Source of the DNA: CAVOGJ01 sp963700865
GTDB lineage: Bacteria; Planctomycetota; Planctomycetia; Pirellulales; Pirellulaceae
Length of the DNA stretch: 64,000 bases
Reading direction: 5' to 3'
NCBI GenBank assembly: GCA_963700865.1
Contig: CAVOZC010000018.1
Coordinates: 496,001-560,000, forward strand
The notes under the pieces are model-generated. The model was given only the letters and a program-made list of their open reading frames with translations, was not told the origin of the DNA and ran no database searches. Both the position numbers and the translations under genes were made by a program. Below are positions 58,117-64,000 of the stretch, piece by piece (the stretch's first letter is position 1; each line of letters starts with the position of its first letter).

Positions 58117-58294
58117 CGACAAATTCTCCTCTGTTCGCACTGATCATCACTGGATGACCCAAGTCTTCAGGATACTCGCCGCGTCACCAGATTTCAAAGA
58201 AAAGTCACGCTGTGGGGGGTTCCAGCCGGTCTGCCTGGTCCGGATATGACGGCGGTTACGGCCTCCGTGGGGCCCGGATCGCCCCCTCAACCAA

Positions 58295-58326
58295 TAAAAA
58301 ACGGCGGTCCGTGGTCCGGACCGCCG
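58295..58326 (-). terminator. Rho-independent terminator of hppA
   Basis: On the minus strand a perfect 10-bp stem CGGCGGTCCG/CGGACCGCCG with a 5-nt loop is followed by TTTTTT, 30 bp after the hppA stop. A textbook terminator. Confidence 0.9.
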
Positions 58327-58355
58327 CACAAGAAGGCTCCCCGGTGGCCGGGTGG

Positions 58356-60701
<2,346 letters not shown>

Positions 60702-61092
60702 CGTTGTCTCCTGAGTGAATTCGAATGTTTGACGCTCCGACGCACTGCTTGGCAGAGCCGCTGAGAACCAGCGGCCAGTTTTTTGGATCAACCGGACGCC
60801 GAACGCCCTGACATTGCTCGTAGAAACCGGCAATGATAGCGTCGGCTTTGCCGTGGAAGCAACCGTGGATTGCCCTCAGGGACGTCGCTTTCCCGGCATT
60901 GTTGCCCCCGTGCCTCAGAGCCCCCAAGAATAGGTGTGCGACTGGACCAATCAGCACACACCGCAACGGTTCGACGAACAATTCAGACGATTCTTGGCCG
61001 AACCTTGGCGGTGACATCTTGGTCCTCCCTGGCTAGAATGAAATGCTGGGGATGAGTCGCCTGAACTCACACTTCGTTGCCTGGGAGGAAAT
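60702..61092. other. Divergent intergenic region hppA / rsfS
   Basis: 391 bp between diverging genes. Nothing coding. The ribosome-binding sites of both genes lie at its ends (AGGAG for hppA, GGGAGGAAAT for rsfS). A TAGAAT at about 61034 reads towards rsfS, but no matching -35 is seen. Confidence 0.5.
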
Positions 61093-61524
61093 GTGACCGA
61101 ATCGAACTTGAAATCTCTCGCCTCGCAGCCGACTTCACCACTGGATGCCAAGACCCAAAGGAGCCTGCAACTGGCCCTTGCCGCGGCGGAAACAGCCGCG
61201 GAGAACCGAGGACAGGATGTACTCATTCTCGATCTACGGGATTTGACCTGCATCTTTGATTACTTTGTGATCGCCAGTGGAACCAGCCGACGGCAGTTGC
61301 ATGCCATGAGCGAGGAAATCGATCGTAAGCTCGAAGACGAGTTAGGCGACCAACGCATGGGCATCGAGGGTTATCAGGGGAGTAGCTGGATCCTGCTTGA
61401 TTACGGCACGGTCGTCATTCACCTGTTTGATGCGGCGACGAGGGACTACTACTCCATCGAGAAGCTCTGGGGCGAAGCGCCACGAGTTGACTGGCAGTCG
61501 CTCGTCGCCGCCAACGGGGGCTAG
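61093..61524 (+). CDS. rsfS: Ribosomal silencing factor RsfS
   Basis: 143 residues of the Iojap/RsfS family, which binds L14 and keeps the large subunit apart when growth slows. Family strings are LILDLRDLTCIFDYFVIASG, GTSRRQLHAMSEEIDRKL, and GSSWILLDYGTVVIHLFDA. The start codon is GTG at 61093, directly after GGGAGGAAAT; the ATG one base upstream is out of frame. It is followed by argS. Confidence 0.93.
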   Translation: MTESNLKSLASQPTSPLDAKTQRSLQLALAAAETAAENRGQDVLILDLRDLTCIFDYFVIASGTSRRQLHAMSEEIDRKLEDELGDQRMGIEGYQGSSWILLDYGTVVIHLFDAATRDYYSIEKLWGEAPRVDWQSLVAANGG

Positions 61525-61596
61525 GTCCACGGGCGACTCGTGGCGATCCCCAGCGCCTCGCGATTGTCTGCCGTCTCGAATCAGGCCAAGCTTTGC

Positions 61597-63570
61597 ATGA
61601 ATATCCTCACGGAATTGAAGGAGCGATTCCGGACAGCGCTCCAACGGTATCCCGAGCCAGCCGAGGAGTTGCTGGCCATGATCCGCCCATCACAGAATCC
61701 ACAGTTTGGCGACTACCAGGCCAATATGGCGATGCCCCTCGGCAAGCGACTGGGCAGGCCTCCGCGGGAAGTGGCTGCCGAAATTGTTGAAAATCTGTCG
61801 CTGAGTGAGTTGTGTGAGCCGCCGGAAGTGGCCGGGCCCGGATTTATCAATCTGAAGCTGCGAGATTCATGGCTCGCCGCACAACTGGAAAAGGCCCGCC
61901 ATGATGAGCGGCTGGGCTGTTCCGTCACCGTCCGGCCTCGCATATTTGTCGTCGATTTTTCCAGTCCCAATGTGGCAAAACCGCTCCACGTGGGACACAT
62001 CCGCTCGACGGTCATTGGAGATGCACTCTGCCGCATCTTGCGGTTTCAAGGACACCAGGTGATCAGCGATAACCACCTGGGTGACTGGGGCACGCAGTTC
62101 GGCATGATCATTTATGGCTATCGCCATTTTGTCGACGCGGCGGCTTACCGTGAGCAGCCGATTGACGAGCTGGGAAGGCTCTACAAGCTGGTCCGTCGTC
62201 TAATGGACCATCAGCAGGGTCGCCAGGCGCTACCCGACCGCGAAAAGGCACTCCAGCAACTCGAGGCTCGCGCCGACGAGCTGGCGGCCGAGCCAGCCGA
62301 AGGGGATGCCCGCCAGGAGAAAAAGCGGCAAAAGACGATCCAGAAGGCACGGGCCGAAGTGCGGACGGAAGAACAGGCGCTCGCGAAACTCCGCGCCACG
62401 CTGGCGGCGGACGCAGCCGATGACGAGCTGGCGCCGCTGCTCACGAAACATGAGCAGATCGCGGCCGCCGTGCTGGAGGAAACCGCACAGCTGCACCGAG
62501 GAGCCCCCTATCAGCGGTCGCTGTGGGAAGAGTTCTTGCCCAAGTGCCGAGCCGCGATCCAGGAGATTTATGAGCGGCTCGACGTCCGTTTCGACGTGGA
62601 GCTGGGAGAGAGCTTCTACCATGATCGACTGCAAGGCGTGGTCGACTCGCTGACTCAAGCCGGCATGGCGCGTGAGAGTCAAGGTGCCAGCTGCGTGTTC
62701 CTGGATGGCTTTGCCACCCCCTTCATCATTCAGAAGCAGGATGGTGCCTTCCTCTACGCCACTTCGGATCTGGCCACGATCCAGTATCGGATGGCCGAAT
62801 GGCATCCGGATGCCATTCTGTATGTAGTCGACTTTCGCCAGGCCGAGCACTTTGAAAAGTTGTTCGCGACGGCCCGTTTGTGGGGCGGTGCCGAGACCGA
62901 GTTGCAACACATTAAGTTCGGCACGGTACTCGGGGAGGATGGGAAGCCCTACAAGACCCGCTCGGGGGATACCGTCGGACTGGTGGGCCTGCTCGACGAA
63001 GCGGAAGCCCGTGCCTACGAAGTCGTGTCAGCCAACGATGACGCCAAATCCGACGGCTGGGAGCTTGACGAGCCGGCTCGTCGCCGCGTCGCTCGCGTGG
63101 TGGGAATCGCCGCACTAAAGTACGCCGATCTGTCGCAAAATCGGGAAAGTGATTACGTCTTTAGCTACGACAAGATGCTCGCGTTGCAGGGAAATACGGC
63201 CACCTACATGCAGTATTCATACGCGCGGGTCCACGGGATCTTTGCCCGTGGGCACATCGATGCGGACGCCCTGCGGAATTCAACGGCCACCATTGAGCTG
63301 GCTCATCCCGCCGAGCGAGCGCTGGGGCTGAAAATCCGGCAATTCGGCGACGCGATCGACGAAGTGCTCGTGGATTACCGCCCCAATCTGTTAACCGCTT
63401 ACCTGTTCGATCTCGCGAAGTGCTTCTCGGCATTTTTCGAGCAGTGCCCGGTCCTCAAGGCGGAAACCGAACCGCAGCGGCTAAGCCGCCTGCTGCTGTG
63501 TGATTTGACCGCGCGAGCATTGAAACTGGGCCTGCAGCTCCTTGGTATCCAGACGGTCGAGAAAATGTAG
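61597..63570 (+). CDS. argS: Arginyl-tRNA synthetase with coiled-coil insert
   Basis: A class I synthetase of about 657 residues. HIGH-type motif KPLHVGHIRSTVIGD; KMSK-type region LGEDGKPYKTRSGDTV, as in family members; C-terminal tRNA-binding part ending LLGIQTVEKM. Compared with common ArgRS (about 560-590), residues about 200-300 hold extra Ala/Glu/Lys/Arg-rich helices (EKALQQLEARADELAAEPAE, EKKRQKTIQKARAEVRTEEQ) that look like a coiled coil. The ATG at 61597 (MNILTELKERF) aligns with the family; the frame is open to 61540. It lies 72 bp after rsfS. Confidence 0.93.
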   Translation: MNILTELKERFRTALQRYPEPAEELLAMIRPSQNPQFGDYQANMAMPLGKRLGRPPREVAAEIVENLSLSELCEPPEVAGPGFINLKLRDSWLAAQLEKARHDERLGCSVTVRPRIFVVDFSSPNVAKPLHVGHIRSTVIGDALCRILRFQGHQVISDNHLGDWGTQFGMIIYGYRHFVDAAAYREQPIDELGRLYKLVRRLMDHQQGRQALPDREKALQQLEARADELAAEPAEGDARQEKKRQKTIQKARAEVRTEEQALAKLRATLAADAADDELAPLLTKHEQIAAAVLEETAQLHRGAPYQRSLWEEFLPKCRAAIQEIYERLDVRFDVELGESFYHDRLQGVVDSLTQAGMARESQGASCVFLDGFATPFIIQKQDGAFLYATSDLATIQYRMAEWHPDAILYVVDFRQAEHFEKLFATARLWGGAETELQHIKFGTVLGEDGKPYKTRSGDTVGLVGLLDEAEARAYEVVSANDDAKSDGWELDEPARRRVARVVGIAALKYADLSQNRESDYVFSYDKMLALQGNTATYMQYSYARVHGIFARGHIDADALRNSTATIELAHPAERALGLKIRQFGDAIDEVLVDYRPNLLTAYLFDLAKCFSAFFEQCPVLKAETEPQRLSRLLLCDLTARALKLGLQLLGIQTVEKM

Positions 63571-63741
63571 GCGACGTTTGACCGGTGTGAGCAATGGGTC
63601 CCCCTGGGCATGTGCCTGGTGAGCTGCCATCGCTGGCGTCGAGCCGTGCCTTCCGTTAAATTCGCCCCGATAGCCGCCGCGGTCGGCGCGGTGCGGCGCG
63701 TGGATGTTCCTTCCCCTGCTTCGACAGACCATCGCCATCCC

Positions 63742-64000
63742 ATGCATCCCCTGTTCGACCATGTTGCCTCGACCGGTCCACGCGCCGCCGCGGCTTCACC
63801 CCCGGAACTGTCCTGGCAGGTGCATTGCGGCGACTCGAGCGAGCTGCTTCCCACGCTCGCACCCGCCTCGGTCGACACCATCGTTACCAGTCCGCCGTAT
63901 TTCCAGCAGCGAAATTACGAGAGTCACGATCAGATCGGGCAGGAAGCCGAGCCGCAAGGCTATGTCGACGCACTCGTAAATGTCTTCCGCGCTGCCCGCC
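63742..64000 (+). CDS. DNA methyltransferase (N4/N6 type), cut by the window edge
   Basis: The first 86 codons are visible. Catalytic motif IV TSPPYF lies at about residue 51, after VHCGDSSELLPTL and VDTIVTS. The order (motif IV near the N-terminus, FxGxG motif presumably later) fits the beta-type/DpnA-like site-specific methyltransferases. Whether it belongs to a restriction-modification system cannot be seen, because the gene runs off the end. ATG at 63742; no strong ribosome-binding site. Confidence 0.8.
   Translation, partial: MHPLFDHVASTGPRAAAASPPELSWQVHCGDSSELLPTLAPASVDTIVTSPPYFQQRNYESHDQIGQEAEPQGYVDALVNVFRAAR

Noticed and set aside
57581..58249. Proline-rich open frame on the plus strand
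   Set aside because: It is the complement of the GGN repeat of the secreted Gly-rich protein.

Overview
The window is a gene-dense, GC-rich bacterial chromosome segment. The gene set points to a planctomycete, probably Pirellulales-like: a large LptC/LptA-like protein encoded beside the KDO genes kdsD and kdsC, an EF-G resembling the spirochaete/planctomycete (spdEFG) type, a sigma factor with extra helix-turn-helix modules, glycine-rich secreted proteins, and an Arg at the streptomycin position of S12. This assignment is inference; no 16S rRNA gene is present.

Layout. 1-5.3 kb: a Ser-less alpha/beta hydrolase, then kdsD-kdsC-lptCA on the minus strand. 5.6-10.5 kb: carB and an iron-exporter-like ABC pair (fetA-fetB). 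10.6-15.6 kb: a PhoX-like protein, an APC-type transporter and a fatty acid desaturase. 15.9-23.6 kb: the replication cluster, transcribed leftwards as membrane protein, cysteine desulfurase, dnaA, [oriC-like spacer], dnaN, dciA, gyrB. 23.8-30.4 kb: scpB with an acidic tail, hemA-hemX, two small genes, ilvC, ilvN and a pentapeptide-repeat protein. 30.9-32.6 kb: scpA and a tRNase Z-like hydrolase, followed by a truncated YHYH-domain remnant. 32.9-51.2 kb: the translation/transcription supercluster on the minus strand, read as tRNA-Thr, Tyr, Gly, Thr, tuf, tRNA-Trp, secE, nusG, rplK, rplA, rplJ, rplL, rpoB, rpoC, rpsL, rpsG, fusA. 51.8-53.4 kb: the composite sigma factor just upstream of it. 53.9-60.7 kb: two secreted proteins, rpmA, a Gly-rich secreted protein and a membrane pyrophosphatase (hppA). 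61-64 kb: rsfS, argS and the start of a DNA methyltransferase cut by the right edge.

The most unusual biology concerns transcription. The beta' subunit ends in two 82-residue helix-hairpin-helix repeats. The sigma factor upstream carries three successive DNA-binding-like modules before its sigma-70 core. NusG has a long acidic N-terminus. ScpB ends in a roughly 118-residue, mostly Asp/Glu tail studded with Trp.

More than twenty single-base frameshifts interrupt otherwise well conserved genes (carB, gyrB, cysteine desulfurase, hemA, scpA, fusA, rplL, nusG, hppA and others). Several lie in short homopolymers. Because most of these genes are housekeeping genes, the breaks are best read as uncorrected sequencing indels. 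I therefore annotate them as single genes and give the approximate break points.
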